Positions 1-9,279 of a DNA stretch of 64,000 nucleotides are shown piece by piece (the stretch's first letter is position 1; each line of letters begins with the position of its first letter). Source of the stretch: Shinella zoogloeoides (GTDB lineage: Bacteria; Pseudomonadota; Alphaproteobacteria; Rhizobiales; Rhizobiaceae). The notes beneath the pieces are model-generated. The model was not told where the DNA came from, did not search any database, and saw nothing but the letters and a program-made list of their open reading frames with translations. The position numbers and the translations under genes were made by a program. The stretch is from positions 2,669,501 to 2,733,500 of the forward strand of contig NZ_CP132311.1 in assembly GCF_030733845.1 (NCBI RefSeq), in the 5' to 3' direction.

Positions 1-468
1 GGGAAAGTTGGCAAGATCGAAGAGATCAGCAAGCCGCGTCGGCGGCTTTTCCAGCTTGTCCTGATCGTAGGAGAGGATAGTCGCATAGACGATTGTCCCG
101 ACGCCACAATCCGATGTGGTGCCGGCGAGCCAGTCCGACTTCGGGCCGATTTTTTCCCAGTCGATTGTTTCGAAAAGACCTTCGTCACAGCCTTGGAGCA
201 AGGTCGGCGCGTCGACGTCCACCACGTCTATCGTCGTGTTGCCGCTGTCGATCATCGCCTTGATCTTGGCAATTTCGCCGCCGTACTCCTGCTCGGAAAT
301 CTGTCGGCCGGTTTCCTCGCTGTAGGCACCGAATACGGCCTTTCGCTGGGCATCCTGATAAGCGCCACCGAAGCTCATGACCGAAAGCGGCTCGGCCGCG
401 AGTGCCACGCCGAGCGTCAAGCCATAGGCAAGCGTTGTCGCTGCCAGAAACATTTGTGTTCTGAACAT
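1..468 (-). CDS. ABC transporter periplasmic solute-binding protein, 5' part (runs off window)
   Basis: The reading frame opens at an ATG at 468 and stays open for 156 codons to the window edge, so the C-terminal half is missing. Residues 1-25 form a signal peptide ending in Ala-Leu-Ala-Ala. The mature start (EPLSVMSFGGAYQDAQRKAV) and the later DVVDVDAP stretch are typical of spermidine/putrescine-type (PotD-like, SBP_bac_8) binding proteins. It should capture a small solute, perhaps a polyamine or amino acid, for an importer encoded beyond the left edge. About 285 bp without a gene separate it from the upstream glutamate-synthase-like gene and probably hold its promoter. The family call is good; the substrate is unknown. 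Confidence 0.8.
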   Translation of the reverse strand, partial: MFRTQMFLAATTLAYGLTLGVALAAEPLSVMSFGGAYQDAQRKAVFGAYSEETGRQISEQEYGGEIAKIKAMIDSGNTTIDVVDVDAPTLLQGCDEGLFETIDWEKIGPKSDWLAGTTSDCGVGTIVYATILSYDQDKLEKPPTRLADLFDLANFP

Positions 469-752
469 TGGAATTCCTCTCTGGAGACAGATTTGATCTA
501 CCCGTCGTGACGCCCGTCTTGCTTGCGAGCTATGAGGAAAGCCTATGTTGCGACATGCCGCGGCGCAAATAAGTAGCTGTCATGTGAGCATGAGCGCCGC
601 TTATCGGAGCCGCAGGCTAATGCCCGGACCCCACCACAAACTCACGCCGCAGATCGCGGACAGTCGCTGCTCCATATGTGAGCGAACCGGTGCATGCAGA
701 GGCTTCTGCGAAGACAGACGGCAGGCGTGAACACAACCAATCATGTCAACAT

Positions 753-2462
753 CTAAGCAACAGAGGTGAGCGCCCCAGAAACCCCTCGCTGCTCCTCATG
801 CGGCTTTTGTTTCCTGTTGCGCTTAAAAGGCCCATGGGGAATTTCGGGCGGGGCGAAGCTGTCGGCAGCGGCACGGTCCCATCGATCGTGCCAGTCCGCC
901 AGTTCGCGGATCTCCCCGCCTGACACAAGGAACCCCTCGGGCAGGTAGGGGTAGGCTTCGTTGCCGTCCAGGAATTCGTTGTCCTTCTGCCGGAACATGA
1001 AGTGGTAGGGCATGAAATCGCTCGGATTGCCGAGGCCGGCGGCGCCTGCGATTTCCCCAAGCGCGCGCATCGTATTGCGATGGAAGCGAGCGACGCGGTC
1101 GCTCTTGTCGCCGAGGTCGATCGCACGCTGGCGTGTCGGATCCTGGGTGGCGATCCCCACCGGGCAGCGGTTGGTATGACAGGATTGAGCCTGTATGCAC
1201 CCGATCGCGAACATGAAGCCACGCGCGGCATTGCACCAGTCTGCACCGAGGGCCAGCGTGCGGGCGATGTCAAAGGCGGAGACAATCTTTCCGGCGGCAA
1301 CGATCTTCACCTGTTCGCGAATGCCTGCGCCGCGGAGCGTATTGTGAACGAAGGACAAGCCTTCCAGCATCGGCATCCCGACCCGATTGGCGAACTCTAC
1401 GGGGGCCGCCCCCGTTCCGCCTTCCGCACCGTCAACGACAATGAAGTCGGGAACAATGCCCGTCTGCAACATCGCCTTGACCATGCTCATGAATTCGCGG
1501 CGATGCCCGATGCAAAGCTTGAAGCCGACGGGCTTTCCGCCGGAAAGCTCCCGCAGCTGGCCGACGAACGCCATCAGCTCCAGAGGTGTCGAGAACGTGC
1601 TGTGTGCCGCGGGCGATATACAGTCTACACCCATCGGAATGCCGCGCGCTTCGGCAATCTCGGGTGAGATCTTCGAGGCCGGCAGCATGCCGCCATGTCC
1701 CGGCTTGGCGCCCTGGCTCAGCTTGATCTCGATCATCTTGATCTGGGGATCGGCCGCGAGTTGGGCGAATTTCTCCGGAGAGAACCGGCCCTGCTCGTCC
1801 CGGCAGCCGAAATAGCCCGATGCAATCTGGAAGATCAGGTCGCCGCCGCCTTGCCGATGGTAGCGGCTGATGCTGCCCTCTCCCGTATCATGGGCGAAAC
1901 CGCCTTTCTTTGCGCCGGTGTTGAGGGCAAGTATCGCACTGGCTGAGAGTGCGCCGAAGCTCATGGCCGAGATATTGTACAGGCTGGCTTCGTAGGGCTG
2001 CTTGCAGGCTGGACCGCCGACGCGCACCCTGAAGTCTGTGTCGGCAATAGTGACCGGTGTGGCGGAATGGGTGAGCCAGGCGTATCCAGAACCATAGACA
2101 TTCTCGATGGTGCCGAAAGGCCGCTTGTCTTCCACCCCCTTGGCACGCTGATAGACGAGACCGCGATCCTGTCTGTTGAACGGAACGGCATCGTTGTCGC
2201 CTTCAATAATGTACTGGCGTATCTCCGGCCGGATACTCTCCAGCAGGAAGCGCAGATGCCCAACTACCGGATAGTTGCGCAGGATCGCATGCTTGTGCTG
2301 ACGCAGATCGTGGATACCGAGCAGGAACAACGCGCCGCAGATCGCGGCAATGACAAGGAGCCAACCATTGTAGAAGAGGCCGCCGCCGAGTGATGCAGTC
2401 GCGGCCACCCCGACGCCGAAGAACACCGCATAGCGCTGATTGGAAACGAGAGCCTTTACCAT
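753..2462 (-). CDS. FMN-binding glutamate synthase family protein
   Basis: 569 residues. Two hydrophobic segments near residues 10-50 suggest membrane anchoring. The rest matches the FMN/Fe-S central domain of glutamate synthase large subunit: the GGTGAAP flavin region and a CIQAQSCHTNRCPVG stretch whose three cysteines fit the [3Fe-4S] ligands. The N-terminal glutaminase domain of true GltB and its C-terminal domain are absent, so this is the stand-alone type. In this family the electron donor and physiological reaction are poorly known; glutamate synthesis from 2-oxoglutarate is possible but not shown. An AAGG ribosome-binding site lies just before the ATG. It appears monocistronic. Confidence 0.85.
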   Translation of the reverse strand: MVKALVSNQRYAVFFGVGVAATASLGGGLFYNGWLLVIAAICGALFLLGIHDLRQHKHAILRNYPVVGHLRFLLESIRPEIRQYIIEGDNDAVPFNRQDRGLVYQRAKGVEDKRPFGTIENVYGSGYAWLTHSATPVTIADTDFRVRVGGPACKQPYEASLYNISAMSFGALSASAILALNTGAKKGGFAHDTGEGSISRYHRQGGGDLIFQIASGYFGCRDEQGRFSPEKFAQLAADPQIKMIEIKLSQGAKPGHGGMLPASKISPEIAEARGIPMGVDCISPAAHSTFSTPLELMAFVGQLRELSGGKPVGFKLCIGHRREFMSMVKAMLQTGIVPDFIVVDGAEGGTGAAPVEFANRVGMPMLEGLSFVHNTLRGAGIREQVKIVAAGKIVSAFDIARTLALGADWCNAARGFMFAIGCIQAQSCHTNRCPVGIATQDPTRQRAIDLGDKSDRVARFHRNTMRALGEIAGAAGLGNPSDFMPYHFMFRQKDNEFLDGNEAYPYLPEGFLVSGGEIRELADWHDRWDRAAADSFAPPEIPHGPFKRNRKQKPHEEQRGVSGALTSVA

Positions 2463-2619
2463 GATGCCTTGTCCGAAATTCGCTGATATCGATTGAGAGC
2501 CGGTATGCCGTGGATACGCACAGAGACTGCGGCGAACGGCACGACCCTGCCATAACCACCTGTGTTTGCAGAATGCTTATGGGATGATAGCGGGGGTGTT
2601 GTTCGCCGCGAGCAGGCCG

Positions 2620-2826
2620 TTAGAGGCTTACGCCTTCCAGTTTCCCGATCAGCATGGTGCGATCATCGATGGATTTCAGCCGCACCGTGAGCGCCTCGCT
2701 CTTGACCGGCACCTGGGGCGGCAGGGACAAGGCGACACCCGGAATGTTCTCGGCCGCCCACTGCTTGAAACGGGGCAACTTGTTCGGGCCGCTGATGGGG
2801 AAGGTATGGCTGTATCTGAAAGTCAT
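2620..2826 (-). CDS. small hypothetical protein, 68 aa
   Basis: The frame begins MTFRYSHTFPISGPNKLPRF and has balanced amino-acid use (few Arg runs, mixed hydrophobic and charged residues), unlike the overlapping frames, so it is probably a real gene. A GGAAAG lies about 10 bp before the ATG. No signal peptide or membrane segment is evident. It lies upstream of and co-directional with the glutamate-synthase-like gene, 158 bp away, with no sign of coupling. Function is not recognised. Confidence 0.5.
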   Translation of the reverse strand: MTFRYSHTFPISGPNKLPRFKQWAAENIPGVALSLPPQVPVKSEALTVRLKSIDDRTMLIGKLEGVSL

Positions 2827-3032
2827 TTCTGGTTCTTTCCGTATATGGGCAACGCATCGGCACAGAGAGGCCGGGTTGCTGCGCAGGTTTCAGTCTCGGA
2901 TTGAAATGCCTGACGTCACTCTTGCTATCGCAGTTAGTGACGCCAGGCAGTCAGCGTCCGGCACTGACCCTGCGGATGGGAAAGACGTAAGGCATCCGGC
3001 CTGCGAAACCTGTCGGAAACATCTTGGCCACC

Positions 3033-3569
3033 TCAGCTTCTAGGAGCACGAACGCCGCTGAAAGACAAACTTCGCCGATCGGAGCAGCTGCTTGCTTCCA
3101 GCCGCTCCGGATCCGTTTCAAGTTCTCTCACGAACTCGGCAAGCTCGACATCGTCGAGCTTGCCTGCGGCCGCTTCGACAGAGAACCATCTTCGCTGTCT
3201 TTGCCCCTTCTCGCGCCAATGGCTGAGCGTACCGCGCACTTTCATGCCGAACAAGGTAACGCGGCAGGCGACCTGTGATCCATCGTCTCGAACCTTCATG
3301 TATCGATAGGTCGTCATTGGAACAGACGAGATGTCACCGGTGATCCCTGCCTCCTCAAAGGCTTCCCGCGAGGCCGCGACAAAGGGCGGAAATCCCTTCA
3401 TGGGCCACCCTTTGGGTACGATCCATCGCCCCCGCCTGCGCGAGGTAATAAGTAGCAGCTTCCGCTCGCCATCACGCCTGATACGCCAGGGAAGGACCCC
3501 GACCTGTTGCAACTCGCCCGTATCGCAAACCATCCGGACGTTGTCGCCTGTTGTCGTCGTACAAGTCAT
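3033..3569 (-). CDS. Nudix hydrolase
   Basis: About 178 residues from the ATG at 3569, which has GGGAGG roughly 10 bp upstream; the frame is open further upstream but that extension is Cys/Pro/Arg-rich and unlikely to be translated. The Nudix box is seen as GWPMKGF followed by REAFEEAGI. The metal-binding REXXEE core is intact; the first glutamate of the box is replaced by Phe, a hydrophobic residue at that position being common in the bacterial PKGWP subgroup linked to diphosphoinositol or dinucleotide polyphosphate hydrolysis. Probable housecleaning phosphohydrolase; substrate not determinable. Confidence 0.8.
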   Translation of the reverse strand: MTCTTTTGDNVRMVCDTGELQQVGVLPWRIRRDGERKLLLITSRRRGRWIVPKGWPMKGFPPFVAASREAFEEAGITGDISSVPMTTYRYMKVRDDGSQVACRVTLFGMKVRGTLSHWREKGQRQRRWFSVEAAAGKLDDVELAEFVRELETDPERLEASSCSDRRSLSFSGVRAPRS

Positions 3570-4208
3570 AGTCCGGCATCCTCCCGGAGCCAGAGAAAAA
3601 CCTGTCGAGAGGCACGACGATCGCGAACGACACCACGGCGGGAAACAGGTGATGGAATCGGCGTCGTGCACCACGGGCAACGGGCCGCAGCGCCGGGAGG
3701 ATGCCGGTTACAGGTGACACAGTTGGGACGGGATCGGAAAGGGGACATGGATACGCTCCATTGACACGTCGCATGAGCGACGCGAAACGAACCGCACTTT
3801 CAATTGCGTGGTTCCCGGAGCGGCTGGGTCTATGGCGGCGTTACAGGATCACGGCTGCCAGCTCCGGGTAAGGAAGCATGCTTGATCGATAAGCCTCGAA
3901 AACAATGTCATTTCGGTCTGTTGCATAGTGCTCATCTGGGGCAATGCGGCACGTCGTTCAAGGTGACTTTTCGCCGCATGATAAAGGGAAATTCCCGGGT
4001 TTCACCAGAGCGGCGCGGTGCTCCACCCCTTCGCTACTTCACGAGGAAAGCAACTGGGGTACCGTTTATTCCGGTTAGCGAGGCAAATCTGCTGCAGGTA
4101 CACCACGAAGTCACAGAAATAGCGGACACTGCGGATCAGGATCCTCTGATTGTTGCCGCAAACCAATTTGCCACACTGCGAACGTTTGCACCGCTGATCG
4201 ATTAATGA
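3570..4208. other. 640-bp stretch without a convincing gene
   Basis: One open plus-strand frame (3804-4205) exists, but it lacks a ribosome-binding site, a recognisable domain and coding-like composition. The local base composition drops toward 4200. The 3' ends or promoters of the flanking minus-strand genes must lie here. No repeat or RNA structure was recognised. Confidence 0.4.
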
Positions 4209-5423
4209 TCAATTTGCCAGCCTCAGATCTGAAGACCTGAAAACAGGACGCCTGGCCCAAAGGCCCCGATCCAGGGTCTTCTCGTAGCCGATGCGATACA
4301 CTGAGCGCATATATTCAACGCTTAGCGGATCCAACATGGAATATGGCACCTGTTCATCGATCGATGCGATATCGAGGTCCACGCCTGCTCGTTGTGCGAA
4401 ATTATACAGCGCGATAAGCCCATGTCTCGTCTGCGACTTCAAAAGTATGCCATAGGCCCGCCCCATAATCGGTAGGGCCCGCTCACGCGACATCGAAAAC
4501 TCGGGAATGAGGGCGTTATTTACGATCACGTAGATATGAAGGCCTTGACCTCTCGCATGATCGTTTTGCGTAACAAGCAAGGATTCTGGCACGGTAAAGA
4601 ACTGCGCCGAACTGCCCCCATCTGAATGCAGTTCCTCGATGTGCTTTCCATCGACCACTGCTCTTATTGATACAGGCGGAAGAATACCCGGCACACTTGC
4701 CGATGCGATCAATACTTGCCGAACCAGCGAAAGAGCATCCGGCCTACGGCTGTCAGCAATCGCTCCGATGTTCCAGATGACGGCCCGTTGTGTATCTAGA
4801 TTTGTCGTCATAACCAGGAGCCGGCGACCGGCGCGATGCTCGGCTGCGATACGACGTAGTATTTCGGGCGTGATGTTCTGTTCGACATTGCCGCGTAGAG
4901 CCTGCCCCTTCAGGAACCCCGGAGAAAAGAAACCGGCTCCCTTCCATTCAATATCGAGGAGATCTCGTGTTTCTCCCGATAGATAAAGTCGTCTGAGCTG
5001 CTCATCATATTTGGAGCCGAGGAATGCGAAGGGCGCAATCAGGGCTCCTGTACTCACCCCCGTTACCACCTCGAACCTTGGCCTGGTTCCAAGCTCACTC
5101 CAGGCAGATAAAATGCCCACGGCAAACGCGCCACCTGCGCCGCCCCCGGAAATGGCAAGCATAGTGGGCTTATCTTTCAGGATGACCGGTTTCCAGGGGT
5201 CGTGAATCGACGCGGAAGGTCGGGGATCATCCACGTGCGCCCTGATATTCTCAAATCCGGCAATCTCAGCGCGTCGCGCTTCAGATGCATTGTATGCTGG
5301 GCGCTCCGGTGCCACGCAGCCACTTAAAGTGGCCACTACAAAGATCAGGATACCGGCAAGCGCGGTTCCAAGAAATCTCGTCGCGAAGTTTCGCTGAGTT
5401 TCCGCTTGCGCAGAGAACTTCAT
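4209..5423 (-). CDS. patatin-like phospholipase, predicted lipoprotein
   Basis: 404 residues. A hydrophobic N-terminal segment ends in a lipobox (TLSGC at about residue 36), so the protein is predicted to be lipid-anchored and periplasmic. The patatin domain follows, with the oxyanion hole GGGAGGAF, the nucleophile elbow GVSTG (catalytic Ser) and the DGG motif carrying the catalytic Asp. These support a Ser-Asp dyad acyl hydrolase on phospholipids or other esters. Rhizobial patatin lipoproteins of this length are common. It stands alone between intergenic DNA and the MFS gene. Confidence 0.85.
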   Translation of the reverse strand: MKFSAQAETQRNFATRFLGTALAGILIFVVATLSGCVAPERPAYNASEARRAEIAGFENIRAHVDDPRPSASIHDPWKPVILKDKPTMLAISGGGAGGAFAVGILSAWSELGTRPRFEVVTGVSTGALIAPFAFLGSKYDEQLRRLYLSGETRDLLDIEWKGAGFFSPGFLKGQALRGNVEQNITPEILRRIAAEHRAGRRLLVMTTNLDTQRAVIWNIGAIADSRRPDALSLVRQVLIASASVPGILPPVSIRAVVDGKHIEELHSDGGSSAQFFTVPESLLVTQNDHARGQGLHIYVIVNNALIPEFSMSRERALPIMGRAYGILLKSQTRHGLIALYNFAQRAGVDLDIASIDEQVPYSMLDPLSVEYMRSVYRIGYEKTLDRGLWARRPVFRSSDLRLAN

Positions 5424-5508
5424 CCATGTGACTCCATTGGAACGGGGAAACCAGCGGCGCAGTCACGCGGCAACCCAGAAAGTATCGGCTGGTAAACGGC
5501 GGCTCTAA

Positions 5509-6747
5509 TTAGGATGTCTGCGTTTCCGGATCAGTTTTGGGTAGCCTCACGATCGCCAATAACGCGCCTATCGTAGCGACCACTATCGCCACACCGATCC
5601 AGACGCCATAGAGTTTATGACCCAGAATGAAACCGCCAATCAGAGGGGAGACAATATCTGTCAGGGCGCCAAGCGACTGGGCCGATCCCATTACGACGCC
5701 TTGGCGGTTTCCCGGTACATGGACGGATAGAGCCGCAAGGTAAGTCGGTTTTGCCATCGCATCGCCTGTGCTCACACAAAGTACCGCCAATGCGAGAAGC
5801 GGGATTGTTGTCGCGAGGCTCGCGATGAGAAAACCTGTGCAGATCAATCCAAAAATCAAGACAATCAACTGACGTTCGGAAAATCGCCGACCAAGCCACC
5901 CCAAGACGAAGAGCTGCACCAGGATGTTGATGACGCCATCGGCAGCGACGATGTAGCTAAGGTGCTGGGGACCGAAAGCCTGCCCGTTCCAGATGAACGT
6001 CTCCGCGAGAAAGACCGGCATTTGCGAACTATAGATGCCGTATGCCAGGAAATGGCATACCATCACGATGATAAGGATACGGATGATCGGCGATGAAACG
6101 ATGGCGCGAAACGAGATTTTCTCTCGTTCGTATGATCCAGTTTGTAAGGGTGCTGCCTTATCGGCTTTCAACGCGAACAGAGTAAGTCCAACCGCACCGA
6201 TCGAGAGGAAAAGGGCTGCAAAGATTGGCAACGTCAGCGAAGCCTCGGAAAGAAACCCGGACAGGCCAGCTCCGGCAATTCCGCCCAGGCCGACACCACC
6301 AGTCAAGATACTAATGGCCTGTCTACGATCCTCAGGTGCAGTGTGGTCAGCGACATAGCCCGCGGCCGCTGAAAAATTTCCGCCGGTAAGACCAAAGAGC
6401 ACGCGCGCGACTATCACCACGAACACATTTGGCGCGACCGCCAGCAGGAAAAGACTTGCTGCCGCCATAGCCTGGCTTGCAAGCAGAACTCGCTTCCTGC
6501 CGAACCGATCCGACAACTGGCCAAGAGTGGGTGCGGCGACAAAATGAGTGAACGCCTCCGTAGCCAGAACGAAGCCGAAGATCAGCGGAGTTGCCCCCAT
6601 GTCCCTCAGGTAGAACGGCAGGACGGGCAGCACCGAAGCCATTCCGGCAGAATAAATAGAAACGATCAGAAAGAGTGGCGCCAGGATCCGCCAGTTCCGA
6701 CGCAAGGCCTCACGGGAGGCCGTTTTCGAGTAGGCAGCTTCGGACAT
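5509..6747 (-). CDS. MFS drug-type efflux transporter
   Basis: 412 residues from the ATG at 6747 (a longer in-frame start at 6810 would overlap the preceding gene by 60 bp). Twelve hydrophobic segments and the loop 2-3 signature GQLSDRFGRKRVLL place it in the major facilitator superfamily, closest in feel to TetA/Bcr-type drug:H+ antiporters. It starts 2 bp after the stop of the oxidoreductase gene, so it is the third gene of the monooxygenase-oxidoreductase-MFS operon. This suggests export of, or resistance to, the aromatic or antibiotic compound that the operon modifies. Likely controlled by the divergent MarR protein. Confidence 0.85.
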   Translation of the reverse strand: MSEAAYSKTASREALRRNWRILAPLFLIVSIYSAGMASVLPVLPFYLRDMGATPLIFGFVLATEAFTHFVAAPTLGQLSDRFGRKRVLLASQAMAAASLFLLAVAPNVFVVIVARVLFGLTGGNFSAAAGYVADHTAPEDRRQAISILTGGVGLGGIAGAGLSGFLSEASLTLPIFAALFLSIGAVGLTLFALKADKAAPLQTGSYEREKISFRAIVSSPIIRILIIVMVCHFLAYGIYSSQMPVFLAETFIWNGQAFGPQHLSYIVAADGVINILVQLFVLGWLGRRFSERQLIVLIFGLICTGFLIASLATTIPLLALAVLCVSTGDAMAKPTYLAALSVHVPGNRQGVVMGSAQSLGALTDIVSPLIGGFILGHKLYGVWIGVAIVVATIGALLAIVRLPKTDPETQTS

Positions 6748-6749
6748 CT

Positions 6750-7718
6750 TCACTTTGTCCCCTGGCTGAGATCGAAAACAGTTCGCGACGTGCTGTCGTT
6801 TTTCGGCCATGCGGCATTAAATTCAGCGAAAGGGACTTTCCTGAAACTGATATCCAGCCTGGCCGGTCTAGTAGACCGCAACACGGTGTTAGTGATTTCG
6901 ACGAGCTTGTCTGTAGACACGCTGCCGTTCCCGCTGCCCATCAGTTCGATTTTTGACGCCCGTAGTACAGCGCCTGGCAGCGAAATCTCCGAGCCAGAGA
7001 TCGAGCCCACCTGAACAAAACGTATCGGGGATGCGCCGGAGCCTGCTTTGGCAGCAGTAATCAGGAGGCGCTCGGCACTCCTGCCCCAGAGGTAGTCGAT
7101 GACGATATCGACGCCTTCGGCAAACTCCTTCATAAATCGGTTGTCGAGAGTTTCTGGTTCTACCCCAAGCTGGATGATCACATCCGCACCGCTCTGTCTT
7201 ATCTCTTCAAGCGCGATGGGGTTTCTGCCCGTTGCCAGGACCTTCCCGGCGCCAAGCCATTTCGCGATTTGCACCGCGAGGCGGCCGGAGGTGCCGGTAG
7301 CCCCGTTGATCAAGACGGTTTCCCCTCTTTTCAGACGGGCGCGTTCCGTCAACCCTGCCCAGGACGACATTCCCGGATTGGCGATGGCTGCCGCAGTAAA
7401 ATCATCGAGGTCGTCCGGTAGGGGTATGCAAAGGCGCGAATCTGCAACAGCAAACTCTGCCATGCTGCCAAAAGGCGAGCGGGGAAGCGCAAAATACACG
7501 CGACTGCCATCATCGAGCCTGCCCACGCCATCAACACCGACAACGAACGGAAACTCGTCATTTGCGCTGTAGTGGGCCCCGGAAGCGCGAGCCTTAGTGA
7601 CGTGGCTGATCGCTGCCGCTGCCACTTTGACCCGATTCTCACCTTCGAGTGGGATAGGCAAATCGATTTCGCCCAAGGCTGGCTCAATCCCCATCGCCGA
7701 TACCATTGCCGCTCTCAT
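6750..7718 (-). CDS. zinc-type alcohol dehydrogenase / quinone oxidoreductase family protein
   Basis: 322 residues from the ATG at 7718, preceded by GGAG at 7 bp; that ATG overlaps the monooxygenase stop codon in an ATGA junction, so translation is coupled. The medium-chain dehydrogenase fold is seen in an N-terminal GroES-like half and a Rossmann motif, INGATGTSGRLAVQIAKWLG, near the middle. The usual zinc-ligand pattern GHE is absent, pointing to the quinone oxidoreductase (QOR, NADPH) branch rather than zinc alcohol dehydrogenases. It may reduce a quinone or enone made by the upstream monooxygenase. Confidence 0.82.
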   Translation of the reverse strand: MRAAMVSAMGIEPALGEIDLPIPLEGENRVKVAAAAISHVTKARASGAHYSANDEFPFVVGVDGVGRLDDGSRVYFALPRSPFGSMAEFAVADSRLCIPLPDDLDDFTAAAIANPGMSSWAGLTERARLKRGETVLINGATGTSGRLAVQIAKWLGAGKVLATGRNPIALEEIRQSGADVIIQLGVEPETLDNRFMKEFAEGVDIVIDYLWGRSAERLLITAAKAGSGASPIRFVQVGSISGSEISLPGAVLRASKIELMGSGNGSVSTDKLVEITNTVLRSTRPARLDISFRKVPFAEFNAAWPKNDSTSRTVFDLSQGTK

Positions 7719-9232
7719 GTGCAATCTCCGTTGATGGGAAGCAAACCGACCTCTGCTATATAAATTTCGATCTTGTGGGTTCGATCGGCATCAAAGATTG
7801 CGCCGACATACCCGTCCGGACGGATCAAAATGCAATCACCGGGCTTCAGCGCGTATGCGTCTTTGAAATGTCCCCACTCGTCGGAAAACTCCGCACCAGG
7901 CCCGATCCGGTGAAGATGCAAGCCCTTCCTTGGCTCGACTACTTGATGCCCGGCCTCGTATGCCAGCAAAGTCCAGTGGACGCCCTTGAACAGGCTGAAA
8001 AGACGTACAACCTGTCCTCCTGCGCCTCGCATCGGCGCATCGGGAGCGCGATCGCCAGCCGACAGTTGACCTCGAGCCGCAGTGGAGTTCACTGAGAGTG
8101 GCGACAACGGATAACCGATATCGAGTTGGCGCACCTCACGACCACGCCGCATCTCTCCCGCCTTTTGGGCGTCCAACAGCTTGGTTGCAAGCCCAAGCAT
8201 TGCTGCGGCAACCGGCCGCCGTTCCTCTTCGTAACTATAGAGCAGCCGGTCAGGGGCGCCCCGCGCGACCGCCGCAAGCTTCCATCCGAGATTGTAGGCA
8301 TCCTGCACGCTGGTATTCAGGCCCTGGCCACCCGTCGGCGGATGGACATGGGCGGCATCACCGACCAGAAAAGCGCGCCCCAGCCGATAGCTGTCAGCCA
8401 GACGGGCATTCATCTCATAGTCTGATGCCCAGTGAACAGTGCGGACAATGACGTCATTGAGGCCTGTTCGATCGGCCAGGAACGTCGTCAGTCCGTGCGC
8501 GGAGAGATCGACCTGCGTGTCTTTGGCGACAGGCGCCTGGATCTGGAACAGCTCCGTACCGGCGAGAGGGCCGATCCATACCTGCCGGCTCATGTCCCCA
8601 CCCCTGGCAAAGCGATGCGCGATATCACGCGAAAGCCCCGAGAGCGCTACATCGGCTACGATTGCACGAGCATCGAGCGTCTTGCCAGGAAAGCCGATCC
8701 CGACACAATGCCTGACAAAGCTTTTCCCGCCGTCAGCGCCAATCAACCAGCGCGCACGAACGACCTCTTCCTGTTCGGGATGGCCGATACGTGCGGTCAC
8801 TCCATCCTTATCCTGCTCAAAACCCTTCAATTCACGGCCGAACTCCACCCTGCTACCCAGTTCAGCCAGACGCGCTCGTAAAATGCGTTCGGTCACGTAT
8901 TGCGGAACCATGAGCGCCAGATGGTAGGGCTCCGCCGGCGTGGGCTGGATGATCTCGCCCATATCTGCGTCGGTGTGGCTTCCGTCATCCCGATAGGTCC
9001 GCTGTCGTGGATACATACCTCCTGCGGCCACGGCTTTGTCAAGAACGCCCAGATCCTCAAAAATTTCCTGGGTTCTGGGCTGTATCCCTTTGCCGCGCGA
9101 CCCGTGGAAGGGCGTTTCCAGCCGGTTAATCAGTCGGAAAGAAACACCGCGGCGCGCGAGTTCGATGGCGAGCGTCAGGCCAGCCGCCCCCGCTCCGCAG
9201 ATGAGTACATCTGCAGTTAAATCGTTTGTCAT
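7715..9232 (-). CDS. FAD-dependent monooxygenase (PheA/TetX-type)
   Basis: About 505 residues. The ATG at 9232 is chosen because GGAG sits 7 bp upstream; an in-frame ATG at 9244 is an alternative. Motifs of class A flavoprotein hydroxylases are all visible: the N-terminal GAGAAGLTLAIELARRG dinucleotide fold, a DG motif (LIGADGGKS), and GDAAHVHPPTGGQGLNTSVQ, which contacts FAD ribose and pyrophosphate. A C-terminal thioredoxin-like extension is present as in phenol hydroxylases. It should hydroxylate an aromatic compound using NAD(P)H and O2. First gene of the operon, divergent from marR. Confidence 0.88.
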   Translation of the reverse strand: MTNDLTADVLICGAGAAGLTLAIELARRGVSFRLINRLETPFHGSRGKGIQPRTQEIFEDLGVLDKAVAAGGMYPRQRTYRDDGSHTDADMGEIIQPTPAEPYHLALMVPQYVTERILRARLAELGSRVEFGRELKGFEQDKDGVTARIGHPEQEEVVRARWLIGADGGKSFVRHCVGIGFPGKTLDARAIVADVALSGLSRDIAHRFARGGDMSRQVWIGPLAGTELFQIQAPVAKDTQVDLSAHGLTTFLADRTGLNDVIVRTVHWASDYEMNARLADSYRLGRAFLVGDAAHVHPPTGGQGLNTSVQDAYNLGWKLAAVARGAPDRLLYSYEEERRPVAAAMLGLATKLLDAQKAGEMRRGREVRQLDIGYPLSPLSVNSTAARGQLSAGDRAPDAPMRGAGGQVVRLFSLFKGVHWTLLAYEAGHQVVEPRKGLHLHRIGPGAEFSDEWGHFKDAYALKPGDCILIRPDGYVGAIFDADRTHKIEIYIAEVGLLPINGDCT

Positions 9233-9245
9233 TTCAGTCTCCATG

Positions 9246-9260
9246 TGTGTATTATGCACA
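9246..9260. promoter_or_regulatory. palindromic MarR operator, copy 1
   Basis: TGTGTATTATGCACA is a 15-bp palindrome of form TGTGYA-N3-TRCACA. It lies between the divergent monooxygenase and marR start codons, 14 bp before the monooxygenase ATG. Its reverse complement differs from the second copy (9294-9308) by one base. Likely binding site of the adjacent MarR dimer. Confidence 0.7.
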
Positions 9261-9279
9261 TAAGAGGAAGGAGGACCTG

